A DNA stretch of 28,446 nucleotides, from contig CAZNLL010000037.1 in assembly GCA_964573885.1 (NCBI GenBank), positions 1 to 28,446 on the forward strand, in the 5' to 3' direction. The notes below the pieces were generated by a model. The model did not search any database and was not told the origin of the DNA. It saw only the letters and a program-made list of their open reading frames with translations. The DNA is from CAZNLL01 sp964573885 (GTDB taxonomy: Bacteria; Desulfobacterota; DSM-4660; Desulfatiglandales; Desulfatiglandaceae). Below, piece by piece: positions 6,969-15,162 of this stretch. The stretch's first letter is position 1, and every line of letters begins with the position of its first letter. A program made the translations under genes and the position numbers.

Positions 6969-7994
6969 ATGAAAAGAGGATTAGGATTGACAGTGGCGGG
7001 GCTTTTTCTGGCAGCCCTTTTTGCGCTTACCATCAACCCGTTGCCTGCATGGGCAGGGCCGATCAAACTGAGCTATGCCAACTTTCCACCCGCCCCCACG
7101 TTTCCATGTGTTCAAATGGAGCGGTGGAAAAAAGAGGTGGAAACGCGCACAAATGGTCAGGTGGTGGTGAACACCTATCCTGGAGGGACCCTCCTGGACG
7201 CCAAAGGGATGATGGACGGGGTCATCGCGGGAACGGCCGATATAGGGTGCCTGTGCATGGCTTACCAGCCGGGTCGGTTTCTGGTGACCAATGCCACAGC
7301 CCTTCCCGTAGGATTTCCAAATGCGCAGATTGCCAGCCTTACCCTATGGGATATTTACAACAAATACAAGCCTGAGGCTTTTGCCAAGGCGAAGGTCCTT
7401 ACCATGTTCACCTGCGCACCCGCGAATATCTACGCAAAGGTGCCGGTAAAAAACCTGGACGACCTGGAGGGTCTCCAGTTGAGGGCCTCCGGAGGGGTGG
7501 CTCAGGTCCTGAAGGCCCTGGGCGCCAATCCGGTCGGTATGCCCCAGTCCGAGACGCCGGAAGCCCTTCAGAAGGGGGTTGTGAAGGGGGCGGCCTCCTC
7601 CCTCGAGACATTGAAGGATTTCAAATATGCTGAGCTCTGCAGATATGTGACCATGCTGAACGGTCCGGTCTACCCCTTTGCCGTGGTCATGAATATGGAC
7701 AAATGGAATTCTCTGCCAAAAGATGTGCAAGCGGTTTTTGAAGAGTTGGGACCGCAGCAGTCCGTATGGACAGGGGTTTATATGGACAATCATGTCGAGG
7801 ATTCCATTGAATGGTCAAGAAAGAACTACAATATTGAGATCACCGTACTCCCCCAAGAGGAGATGGACAGGTGGGAAAGCAAGCTGAAACCGCTGGTGGA
7901 TAAGTGGATCACCAATGCCGGGAAGAAAGGTCTCCCGGCCAAGGAAATTGTGTCCGACATAAAAGATTTTTCCCTGATGTACCAGGGGAAATAG
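6969..7994 (+). CDS. dctP: TRAP transporter periplasmic solute-binding protein (DctP family)
   Basis: 341 residues. A signal peptide is clear: KR near the N-terminus, a hydrophobic stretch at 6-22, and a likely cut after AWA at 27-29. An ideal AAGGAGG lies 7 bases before the ATG. DctP features include LSYANFPPAPTF, YPGGTLLDAKGMMDGVIAGTADIG and LRASGGVAQVLKALGANPVGMPQSE, the region that carries the carboxylate-binding Arg in this family. It delivers an organic acid from the periplasm to DctQM. It lies 97 bp after the mutase gene, inside the catabolic cluster, so it probably takes up the pathway substrate; indole-3-acetate is my candidate. A terminator-like hairpin follows it and may raise its expression relative to the membrane subunits. 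Confidence 0.93.
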   Translation: MKRGLGLTVAGLFLAALFALTINPLPAWAGPIKLSYANFPPAPTFPCVQMERWKKEVETRTNGQVVVNTYPGGTLLDAKGMMDGVIAGTADIGCLCMAYQPGRFLVTNATALPVGFPNAQIASLTLWDIYNKYKPEAFAKAKVLTMFTCAPANIYAKVPVKNLDDLEGLQLRASGGVAQVLKALGANPVGMPQSETPEALQKGVVKGAASSLETLKDFKYAELCRYVTMLNGPVYPFAVVMNMDKWNSLPKDVQAVFEELGPQQSVWTGVYMDNHVEDSIEWSRKNYNIEITVLPQEEMDRWESKLKPLVDKWITNAGKKGLPAKEIVSDIKDFSLMYQGK

Positions 7995-8025
7995 CGGCCC
8001 GGGTCGGAACCAGGAATAGGAAATC

Positions 8026-8063
8026 CCTGATCCGGGCTGCATAGTCCGGATCAGGAAATTTTT
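8026..8063 (+). terminator. Intra-operon terminator or attenuator between dctP and dctQ
   Basis: A perfect 10-bp stem, CCTGATCCGG at 8026-8035 and CCGGATCAGG at 8046-8055, encloses a 10-base loop and is followed by AAATTTTT (8056-8063). This has the form of a weak intrinsic terminator. It lies between the binding-protein gene and the membrane subunits, ending just before the dctQ ribosome binding site AGGTGA (8064-8069). Partial read-through or 3' protection would give more DctP than DctQM. Confidence 0.7.
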
Positions 8064-8073
8064 AGGTGACGAT

Positions 8074-8559
8074 ATGATGATTTTAGAGAAGATCAGTCAT
8101 TACCTGAATCAAGTTCTCATTGTTGTGGCAGGTCTATTCCTGATGGCCATGATGTTCCTCACCTGTGCCAATATTTTCTTTCGCGTGGTCTGGAAGCCCA
8201 TCATCGGGACGTTCGAACTCATGGGATATTTTGGGGCTGTCTTGACGGCCTTTGCCCTGGGTTACACGCAGATCAGAAAGGGACATATTTCTGTAGATAT
8301 CATTGTTTTGGGTTTTTCCAACAGGACCCAGAAAGTCCTCAACGGTATTAATGATCTGATCTGCATGGTCTTCTTCGCCATTGTGGCCCGTCAGATCGCT
8401 ATCTATGCGGGAACTCTATGGAGAACTGGCGAAGTCACCGAGACCCTGCGGATCATCTATTATCCATTCACTTATGGTGTCGCCTTTGGATGTGCCGTCC
8501 TCTCCCTGGTCTTCTTGACCGACTTCCTAAAGCTGCTGACGAAAAGAGCGGAGGAATAA
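8074..8559 (+). CDS. dctQ: TRAP transporter small membrane subunit
   Basis: 161 residues with four hydrophobic segments (about 13-35, 47-66, 87-107 and 128-150), the DctQ pattern. Family signatures include N.FFRVVWKPIIGTFELMGY and GYTQIRKGHISVDI at about 68-81. Translation may start at either of two adjacent ATG codons (8074 or 8077), with AGGTGA just upstream. It is followed after only 2 bases by dctM, so the two are probably translationally coupled. It forms the membrane complex with DctM and works with the DctP encoded before it. Confidence 0.92.
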   Translation: MMILEKISHYLNQVLIVVAGLFLMAMMFLTCANIFFRVVWKPIIGTFELMGYFGAVLTAFALGYTQIRKGHISVDIIVLGFSNRTQKVLNGINDLICMVFFAIVARQIAIYAGTLWRTGEVTETLRIIYYPFTYGVAFGCAVLSLVFLTDFLKLLTKRAEE

Positions 8560-8561
8560 AC

Positions 8562-9863
8562 GTGGAAGCGACTGTCGTGGGCATTATCGGCATTGCGATG
8601 CTTCTGGTGGTTCTTTTCTTTCTGGGGATGCCGGTAGGGTTTGCCATGGCCATTGTCGGTTTCTGCGGGTTCTGGTATCTGGTATCCTTTAAGGCGGCCA
8701 TTACCATGGTGGGGAGCGATGTGTGGTCCACCTTTTCCAAATACGGTCTCACGGTGGTTCCCCTGTTTGTTTTTCTCGGGTACCTGGCCTTTTACTCGGG
8801 CATCGCTGAGAGGCTCTATTATGCAGCCTATAAGTGGTTCGGCCACTGGCGGGGGGGACTGGCTATAGCCACCATAGGCGCTGACGAGCTTTTTGCCGCC
8901 ATCTGTGGTTCCAACACGGCCACAGCCGCCACCATGGGGGCCGTGGCCCTTCCACAAATGACCAAATACAATTACGATACCCGGCTAAGCAGTGGAACGG
9001 TGGTCACCGGAGGAACCCTGGGTACGGTAATGCCTCCCAGTGTGGTTCTCATCGTGATCGGTCTTCAGACGGAACAGTCCATCATCCGGCTCTTCCTCGG
9101 GGGAATCCTGCCCGCAGTGCTCTTGGGAATGCTCTTTGTCACCACCATTTTTGTTTTGTGCCGGATCAATCCCCGCCTCGGTCCCGCAGGACCGAAGGCC
9201 AGTTTCAAGGAAAAGCTTTTTTCTTTGACCGGGGTTATCGAGGCGGTGATCATATTCTTTCTGGTGATCGGGGGCCTTTATGCAGGCTGGTTCACCCCCA
9301 CAGAGGCCGGAGCAGTGGGGGTCTTCTTCACCCTTTGCACTATCGTCCCCACAGGCAGGCTCAAATGGAAGGGACTGGTCAACGCCGCCAAGGATACCTT
9401 GAAAATATCTTGTATGGTCTTTTTTCTGGTGACCGGAGCCATCATATTCGGCCGGTTTTTGGCGGTTACCCGGCTGCCCTTTATGATCGCGGATTTCGCT
9501 TCCGGCCTTCAGGTGTCTCCTTATGTGATTCTGGCCTTTATATTGGTGATTTATCTCATAGGAGGCTGTTTTATAGACTCCCTGGGGTTTTTGGTCCTAA
9601 CCATTCCCATTTTTTTCCCCTTGGGGGTGGCCCTGGGTTTTGATCCCATATGGTACGCCATCATCCTGACCATGGTTACCACCATGGGGGCGATTACACC
9701 GCCTGTGGGGGTAAATATTTATGTGGTCAAGGCCCTGGCTCCCGAGATCGAGCTGGTCACCATTTTTAAGAGTGTGAGCTTTTTCTTAATAGCCTGTTTG
9801 GTCTGTATTACCTTACTCATCCTATTTCCCCAAATCGTCTTACTCATCCCCGGTGCGGGTTAG
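8562..9863 (+). CDS. dctM: TRAP transporter large permease subunit
   Basis: 433 residues from a GTG start at 8562. The open frame extends 48 codons upstream, but that part overlaps dctQ, while GGAGGAA at 8550-8556 and the family start (VEATVVGIIGIAMLLVVLFFLGMPVGFA) fix the GTG. About twelve hydrophobic segments are visible. Signatures include ELFAAICGSNTATAATMGAVALPQM, GTLGTVMPPSVVLIVIGL, GWFTPTEAGAVGV and GAITPPVGVNIYVVKALAP near the C-terminus. It is the ion-coupled substrate channel of the transporter. Hydrophobicity is uninterrupted and the length is normal for DctM. Confidence 0.94.
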   Translation: MEATVVGIIGIAMLLVVLFFLGMPVGFAMAIVGFCGFWYLVSFKAAITMVGSDVWSTFSKYGLTVVPLFVFLGYLAFYSGIAERLYYAAYKWFGHWRGGLAIATIGADELFAAICGSNTATAATMGAVALPQMTKYNYDTRLSSGTVVTGGTLGTVMPPSVVLIVIGLQTEQSIIRLFLGGILPAVLLGMLFVTTIFVLCRINPRLGPAGPKASFKEKLFSLTGVIEAVIIFFLVIGGLYAGWFTPTEAGAVGVFFTLCTIVPTGRLKWKGLVNAAKDTLKISCMVFFLVTGAIIFGRFLAVTRLPFMIADFASGLQVSPYVILAFILVIYLIGGCFIDSLGFLVLTIPIFFPLGVALGFDPIWYAIILTMVTTMGAITPPVGVNIYVVKALAPEIELVTIFKSVSFFLIACLVCITLLILFPQIVLLIPGAG

Positions 9864-9910
9864 GCACTCCCCTGCAAGAAGAGAGGGTCCACCGGTTTTT
9901 CAGGGGGCGG

Positions 9911-9927
9911 AGGCCTTCATAAGGCCT
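9911..9927. repeat. 17-bp perfect palindrome before the ligase gene
   Basis: AGGCCTT-CAT-AAGGCCT, 7-bp arms around a 3-base centre, sits 47 bp after dctM and 34 bp before the ligase gene. No T-run follows, so it does not look like a terminator. It could be a protein-binding site or a small mRNA hairpin. No function can be assigned. Confidence 0.5.
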
Positions 9928-9961
9928 GCTGTAACGGGACAATCAGCGAGGTGCATGGACG

Positions 9962-11257
9962 ATGACAACAACTTTTATGCCCCATGTAAAAACCCTCGAT
10001 GAACTGAGGGCGTTGCAACTCAAGGGACTTCAATGGACGGTGAGGCAGGCCTACGAGGGGTCGCCCTTTTACCGGAAAAAACTGGATGATGCAGGAATAG
10101 GGCCGGATGGGATCCGGTCCCTTGATGACCTGAGCCGGCTTCCCTTTACCACCTCACAAGATCTTCAAGAGGGTTATCCCTTTCCCCTCCTTTCCGTCCC
10201 CTTTGAACGGGTCACGCGAATGCATGCCTCGTCAGGGACCACGGGAAAGCGGAAGGTCCTCTGTTATACTCAAAAGGATGTTGACGACTGGACCCGCTTT
10301 TTTGCCCGTTGTTACGAAATGGCCGGTCTCAGCCTTGAAGACCGGGTCCAGATCGCCGTAGGCTATGGGGTGTGGACGGCGGGCATCAGCTTCCAGATGG
10401 GGTGTGAGGCCTTCGGGGCCATGGCCATACCCGCCGGCCCGGGAAACATGGATATGCAATGTGAGTTCCTTGTAGATCTTCAGAGCACGGTTATGTGCTG
10501 CACCGCCTCCATGGGTCTTCTTATGGCCGAGGAGATCCACAGGCGCGGCCTCAGGGATAAGATCGCCCTTAAAAAAATGATCTTTGGATCAGAACGCTCC
10601 AGCGATGCCATGAGAAACCGTATCCAGGATTTCTTGGGGCTTGAGCATATGTTTGACATCCCAGGGATGACCGAACTTTACGGGCCCGGAACCGGGCTCG
10701 ATTGTGTGTACCACACAGGCATCCATTATTGGGCCGATTACTACATCCTCGAAATCGTGGATCCGGACACCCTGAAGCCGGTACCTGAGGGTGAGACCGG
10801 GGAGATGGTGGTGACCACACTCAGGAAGGAAGCGGTTCCTTTGATCAGGTACCGGACCAGAGATCTGACCCGACTGGTCCCAGGAGAGTGTCCCTGCGGT
10901 TCTGTCCTTCCCAGGCACGACCGCCTGCTGGGCCGTTCGGACGACATGATTATCTACCGGGCCGTCAACATCTATCCGGGACAGATCGATCATTTACTTT
11001 CAGGGATTGAGGGCATTGGGAGTGAATATCAGATTATCCTGAACAGAAAAGAGGACGGCCGGGATTACATGACCCTCAAGGTGGAACTGGATCAGAGGGC
11101 GGACAAAAACCAGGCCGCCGAGGTGGGTAAAAAGATCAGTGATGCCGTGAAAAAGCAGATCCTGGTGAGCGCAAAGGTGGAGATGCTGACGTATGGATCG
11201 CTTCCCAGGTCTGAGAGAAAGAGCAAGAGGGTCTTTGACAACCGAGAACAGGGATAA
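9962..11257 (+). CDS. Phenylacetate-CoA ligase family (PaaK-like) adenylate-forming enzyme; candidate indoleacetate-CoA ligase
   Basis: 431 residues, the normal PaaK size, with GAGGTG 8 bases before the ATG. Motifs are the P-loop-like SSGTTGKRK at 90-98, IPGMTELYGPGTG (adenylate binding), the core LIRYRTRDLTRL with the conserved Asp, and CPCG followed by GRSDDMIIYRAVNIYP leading into the C-terminal lid domain. The enzyme activates an aromatic acid to an acyl-AMP and then to its CoA thioester. In Aromatoleum the iaa locus includes an indoleacetate-CoA ligase (IaaB) that, as I recall, is not a step of the main pathway and may make an inducer. The same may hold here, because the CoA-transferase at 1-519 already supplies the mutase. 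Alternatively it activates a different aryl acid. The family is certain. Confidence 0.9.
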   Translation: MTTTFMPHVKTLDELRALQLKGLQWTVRQAYEGSPFYRKKLDDAGIGPDGIRSLDDLSRLPFTTSQDLQEGYPFPLLSVPFERVTRMHASSGTTGKRKVLCYTQKDVDDWTRFFARCYEMAGLSLEDRVQIAVGYGVWTAGISFQMGCEAFGAMAIPAGPGNMDMQCEFLVDLQSTVMCCTASMGLLMAEEIHRRGLRDKIALKKMIFGSERSSDAMRNRIQDFLGLEHMFDIPGMTELYGPGTGLDCVYHTGIHYWADYYILEIVDPDTLKPVPEGETGEMVVTTLRKEAVPLIRYRTRDLTRLVPGECPCGSVLPRHDRLLGRSDDMIIYRAVNIYPGQIDHLLSGIEGIGSEYQIILNRKEDGRDYMTLKVELDQRADKNQAAEVGKKISDAVKKQILVSAKVEMLTYGSLPRSERKSKRVFDNREQG

Positions 11258-11268
11258 GGGGTTTTACC

Positions 11269-12141
11269 ATGATCGATTATGATTATAAGAGGCCTCAAAC
11301 GTTGCAAGAGGCGTTTGATCTCCTGAATGAGTATGGCCCCAAGGCCGCTCTGATTGCGGGCGGGACCGATGTGCTGGTTAAGATCAGGAACACCAAAAAG
11401 GCGCCTCCTGTCCTGATCTCTTTGCGGGGACTCAAAGATCTTGCCTATATCCGGAAAGACGGGGGCTATGCGATAGGGGCACTCACGACCCACAGGATGC
11501 TGGAGCTCTCCGACCTTGTCAAGGCCGAACTGGGGGCGCTCCATGACGCGGCCTCCCAGGTGGGCTCCGTTCAGATCAGGAATGTGGCGACCCTGGGTGG
11601 AAATATCTGTAATGCCGCCCCTTCGGCGGACACGGCAGGTCCCCTCCTTGTGCTGGATGCAAGCGCGGTGATCGAGGGCCCCCAAGGAAGGCGAACCGTT
11701 CCCATGGTCGAGTTTTTTATGGGCACGTATAAAACGATCCTGAAACAGGGGGAGATCCTGATCGGCTTCCACATCCCGGAATCCATGGCGACCTTTGGCA
11801 GTGCCTATTGGAAGCATTCCAGGAGAGAGGCCATGGAGCTTCCCCTCCTGGGGGTGGCTGCATCCATAAGGCTCTCCCAGGGGCGTGCCGTTTTGGACGG
11901 GAGGATCGCCCTGACCGTTGCGGCCCCGACGCCTGTACGGGCTTACAAGGCCGAGGAATTCCTCAAGGGCAAACCCCTGGACCCGGAGGTGCTCAGGGAG
12001 GCCGGCCGAATTGCGGCTTCCCCGGACTGCTGCTCACCCAGAGACAGCCTGAGGTGTGAGGCGTGGTACCGCAGGGAGATGATCCAGGTTTTTGTCCCGC
12101 GCATGATCAATCTGGCTGCAGAACGTGGCGGAAATCCATAG
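11269..12141 (+). CDS. Molybdenum hydroxylase FAD subunit (CoxM/XDH medium type)
   Basis: 290 residues, 11 bp after the ligase gene. It has the two FAD pyrophosphate-binding motifs of the xanthine dehydrogenase/CO dehydrogenase medium subunit, AGGTD at 30-34 and TLGGN at 108-112 within QIRNVATLGGNICNAAPSAD. The C-terminal domain (RREAMELPLLGVAAS) is also typical. It lacks the roughly 40-residue [4Fe-4S] insertion that marks the 4-hydroxybenzoyl-CoA reductase beta subunit, so a reductase of that kind is unlikely. It passes electrons from the iron-sulfur subunit to an outside acceptor. Its end lies within 20 bp of the next start. The gene order FAD, FeS, Mo is that of coxMSL. Confidence 0.92.
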   Translation: MIDYDYKRPQTLQEAFDLLNEYGPKAALIAGGTDVLVKIRNTKKAPPVLISLRGLKDLAYIRKDGGYAIGALTTHRMLELSDLVKAELGALHDAASQVGSVQIRNVATLGGNICNAAPSADTAGPLLVLDASAVIEGPQGRRTVPMVEFFMGTYKTILKQGEILIGFHIPESMATFGSAYWKHSRREAMELPLLGVAASIRLSQGRAVLDGRIALTVAAPTPVRAYKAEEFLKGKPLDPEVLREAGRIAASPDCCSPRDSLRCEAWYRREMIQVFVPRMINLAAERGGNP

Positions 12142-12160
12142 ACGAGACGAGGAGAGGAAC

Positions 12161-12634
12161 ATGGAAAAAATCTCTGTTTCTTTTACCCTGAACGGTTACG
12201 CGGTCACCGCGGAGGTGCCCGCCACGTGGTCGTTTCTCAGGACCTTGAGGGATTATTTCGAGTTGACGGGGACCAAGGAGGGATGCGGCGTTGGTGAGTG
12301 CGGGGCGTGCACGGTTATTGTGGAGGGCAAGGCCGTGAATGCGTGCCTCTATCCTGTCCATGAAATGGAGGGCCTTTCTGTGACCACCATTGAGGGGCTC
12401 ACTGGAGAGGACGGAGGAATGCATCCCCTTCAGACGGCCTTTCTCGAGAACAACGGGGTTCAGTGCGGGTTTTGCACGTCGGGCATGATCATGTCGGCCA
12501 AGGCCCTGCTGGATGAGAATCCCCACCCCACGGAGGAGGAGATCAGGACCGGTATTGCGGGTAATTTTTGCCGTTGCACGGGTTATATTCAGATCGTAGA
12601 GGCCATAGACATGGCGGCAAAGGCGGTTAAATAG
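12161..12634 (+). CDS. Molybdenum hydroxylase [2Fe-2S] subunit
   Basis: 157 residues from the ATG at 12161, which has GGAG 6 bases upstream; a longer start at 12125 would overlap the FAD gene and add residues foreign to the family. Eight cysteines bind two [2Fe-2S] clusters: Cys42, 47, 50 and 62 in the plant-ferredoxin-like domain (GCGVGECGACTV), and Cys102, 105, 137 and 139 in the helical domain (QCGFC, CRCTGY). It carries electrons from the molybdenum centre to FAD. It is 21 bp before the large subunit. Confidence 0.95.
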   Translation: MEKISVSFTLNGYAVTAEVPATWSFLRTLRDYFELTGTKEGCGVGECGACTVIVEGKAVNACLYPVHEMEGLSVTTIEGLTGEDGGMHPLQTAFLENNGVQCGFCTSGMIMSAKALLDENPHPTEEEIRTGIAGNFCRCTGYIQIVEAIDMAAKAVK

Positions 12635-12655
12635 CCAGGTCCACAGGAGGAGAAC

Positions 12656-15049
12656 ATGTCAAACCATCTTTTTGTGGGAAAGGGGATTCCGAGGACCATA
12701 GAGGCGGACAAGGTGACAGGTAGGGCCGTTTACATCGACGACCTCAAGCGTCCCGGCATGCTCTTCGGGAAAATACTCTACAGCAAATACGCCCACGCCA
12801 GAATAAAAGGGGTGGAGACTTCGAAGGCGGAAAAGCTTCCCGGCGTAAGGGCGGTCTTGACCGGTCTCAACACACCCTCGGTGCGGGTGGGGTTTTTGAA
12901 CGATCAGGTCCCCTTGAAAGGGGAGGTGGTGCGTCAGTTCCGCGATGAGGTGGCCGCGGTAGCCGCCATCAGTCCTGATATAGCCGAAGAGGCCCTGGAG
13001 TTGATTGAGGTGGAATATGAAGAACTGCCCGCGGTGTTTGATCCCCTTGAGGCCATGAAAGAGGACGCCCCCCTGGTCCATGAGGTGGATGCCCGGGGAA
13101 GACCGGTGAGGACCAACATGCTTCCCCTGCCCTGGAGGTTTAATGCCGGGGATGTGGAGGAGGCCCGGAAAAACTCGGCCTACACCGTGAAAGACAGGGT
13201 GCAGACCACCTGGGTGAGCCAGTGTTGCATGGGGACGAGCGGATGTGTGGCCGAGTTTGACATGAACGGCAACCTGACCCTGTACAACCAGACTAACGTG
13301 CCTTTTTTGGACAAACAGAGGATTACCGAATACTTTTCCAAGATCGGCCTTGCGGGAAAAAAGGTGAGGGTGGTGAACGCCGTGGTGGGAGGGAGTTTCG
13401 GGACGAAACTGGATACAGACATTTATGAATTCATAGGTATCCTCCTGGCCCTGAAGACCCGGAGGCCGGTGAAAATTCTTTTTACCAGGGAAGAAGAATT
13501 CCGTACCCTGCCGCCCAGACAGCCCGCCATCTTTGACATTGAACAGGGCTGCGACAGGACGGGCAAGCTCACCTTCAGAAAGGTGGATGCTGTTCTGGAT
13601 AACGGTGCCTATACCTCCTGGGGGGCCACAACGCCGTCTGTGATGATGATGCCCATCTCTTCCCTCTACCGGGTGCCTAACGTGAGTTTTGAGGCCAAAT
13701 GTGTATATACCAATAACATCTACTGCCAGGCCATGAGGGGGTATGGCAACCCTCAGGCCACCTTTGCCGTAGAGACCTCCATGGACAGGCTGGCTGAAGA
13801 GGCCGGCATCGATCCGGGGAAATTCAGGCTCATGAACTGCAACCATCCCGGTGAAGAAACACCCATGAGACTCAGGATAACCTCCTGCGGTCTGGAGGAG
13901 TGTATTCATGCGGTGCAGGAGAAGCTCAACTGGGAGGACAAGAAGGGGAAAAACAAGGGCCGGGGCGTGGGCATGGCCTCCTTGATCCACGTGGCGGGCG
14001 GTGCCAGGGTTTACAAGTCGGACGGCCACGGCATGATGATCAAGGTGGACCAAAACGGAAATGTAGATGTCCTCGAGAGCGGGACGGACCAGGGCCAGGG
14101 TTCTCCCACGGTCATCTCCCAGATGGTTGCCGAGGCCCTGGGATTCAGGCCCGAGGACATCTCTCTAACCATGGGGGATACGGGATTGTGTCTCTGGGAT
14201 GCAGGTACCCATGCCAGCCGCCACACCTTTATGGCGGGAAACGCAGCGCTAGAGGCCTGTGAAAAGGTAAAGAGGCAGATACTGGAGATGGCTGCCGAAC
14301 ACATGCCCCGGGTGATTAAGAGGGGGTTCAAATACAAGAAAAGAAAAGATCCTGATTTTGTAGAACCGGATCTTGACTACGGGCTTATCACCGATCCGGA
14401 TAATCTGGACATCAAGGACAGGATCATTTTCCCGAACAGCGATCCCGAACACCCCTATTTCAAGGTGGAAGTGAGTCAGATTCTCACCAATGCCTTGCAT
14501 GTGGGAACCGGGGAGAGCAAGGTGGTGGTGGGAGAGGCCTTTTATGATCCCCCCACAGAGATGCTGGACAGGGAGATGAAGGGCAACCTTTCGTGCACGT
14601 ATGCCTTCGGGACCACCGGGGTGGAAGTGGAGGTGGATGAAGAGACCGGGGAGGTCAAGATCCTGGATCTTGTTGCCGCCCACGACGTGGGCAAGGCCAT
14701 CAATCCCACCCTGGTCAAGGGGCAGATTTACGGGGCCGCCTACACGGGCGTAGGCTATGCCTTAACCGAAGAGATGGCGCTCAGGGCCGGAAGGGTGACC
14801 AATCCCAATTTCCGGGACTACAAGATGCTCACCGCCAAAGATGTGGTCCCGGTGGAGCCCATCATCATTGAGCCCGGGGATGAGGCCGGCCCATACGGGG
14901 CCAAGGGCATCGGGGAACCCGGACTGGTACCTACGGCTCCGGCCATCGCCAACGCCGTCTACGATGCCATCGGGGTTCGCATCAAGGAACTTCCCATCAC
15001 GCCCGAAAAGGTGCTGGCCGCCCTCAGGGAAAGGGCCGATGTCTGCTGA
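12656..15049 (+). CDS. Molybdenum hydroxylase catalytic (Mo-cofactor) subunit; candidate indoleacetate 2-hydroxylase
   Basis: 797 residues with CAGGAGGA before the ATG. Landmarks of the xanthine dehydrogenase family, in order, are GGSFGTK at 245-251 (usually GGGFGGK), MRGYGNPQA at 360-368 (FRGFG in xanthine dehydrogenase), ESGTDQGQGS at about 474-483, DVGKAINP, and GAKGIGEPG with the catalytic Glu754. It does not have the CO dehydrogenase active-site loop (AYRCSFR). The enzyme inserts a water-derived oxygen into a substrate C-H bond next to nitrogen. In this cluster the expected reaction is C2 hydroxylation of the indole ring to the 2-oxo form, feeding the lactam-opening HyuAB encoded next. 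The substrate is inferred from context; nicotinate- or purine-type substrates cannot be excluded from this sequence alone. Confidence 0.9.
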   Translation: MSNHLFVGKGIPRTIEADKVTGRAVYIDDLKRPGMLFGKILYSKYAHARIKGVETSKAEKLPGVRAVLTGLNTPSVRVGFLNDQVPLKGEVVRQFRDEVAAVAAISPDIAEEALELIEVEYEELPAVFDPLEAMKEDAPLVHEVDARGRPVRTNMLPLPWRFNAGDVEEARKNSAYTVKDRVQTTWVSQCCMGTSGCVAEFDMNGNLTLYNQTNVPFLDKQRITEYFSKIGLAGKKVRVVNAVVGGSFGTKLDTDIYEFIGILLALKTRRPVKILFTREEEFRTLPPRQPAIFDIEQGCDRTGKLTFRKVDAVLDNGAYTSWGATTPSVMMMPISSLYRVPNVSFEAKCVYTNNIYCQAMRGYGNPQATFAVETSMDRLAEEAGIDPGKFRLMNCNHPGEETPMRLRITSCGLEECIHAVQEKLNWEDKKGKNKGRGVGMASLIHVAGGARVYKSDGHGMMIKVDQNGNVDVLESGTDQGQGSPTVISQMVAEALGFRPEDISLTMGDTGLCLWDAGTHASRHTFMAGNAALEACEKVKRQILEMAAEHMPRVIKRGFKYKKRKDPDFVEPDLDYGLITDPDNLDIKDRIIFPNSDPEHPYFKVEVSQILTNALHVGTGESKVVVGEAFYDPPTEMLDREMKGNLSCTYAFGTTGVEVEVDEETGEVKILDLVAAHDVGKAINPTLVKGQIYGAAYTGVGYALTEEMALRAGRVTNPNFRDYKMLTAKDVVPVEPIIIEPGDEAGPYGAKGIGEPGLVPTAPAIANAVYDAIGVRIKELPITPEKVLAALRERADVC

Positions 15050-15162
15050 CCCGCAAGGTAGTGAATGGTATCCTAACCCTTATTACTTGACCGAGTAACT
15101 GGACAGGACCGGGGGGGTCCGGGAAAAGGTCGGCCCAGGGCACCCATGAAGGAGATTTTTCT

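Noticed and set aside
12659..14053. A 464-codon open frame on the - strand opposite the Mo hydroxylase large subunit
   Set aside because: It lies fully antisense to a well-supported enzyme, is rich in His and Gly, and shows no family motif; such frames are common in GC-rich DNA.
11269..15049. CO dehydrogenase or 4-hydroxybenzoyl-CoA reductase
   Set aside because: The large subunit lacks the CO dehydrogenase active-site loop, and the FAD subunit lacks the [4Fe-4S] insertion of 4-hydroxybenzoyl-CoA reductase.
15106..15120. GGACC-GGGGG-GGTCC inverted repeat between the Mo subunit and hyuA as a terminator
   Set aside because: The stem is 5 bp with an all-G loop and no T-run; it is probably chance in a G-rich stretch.
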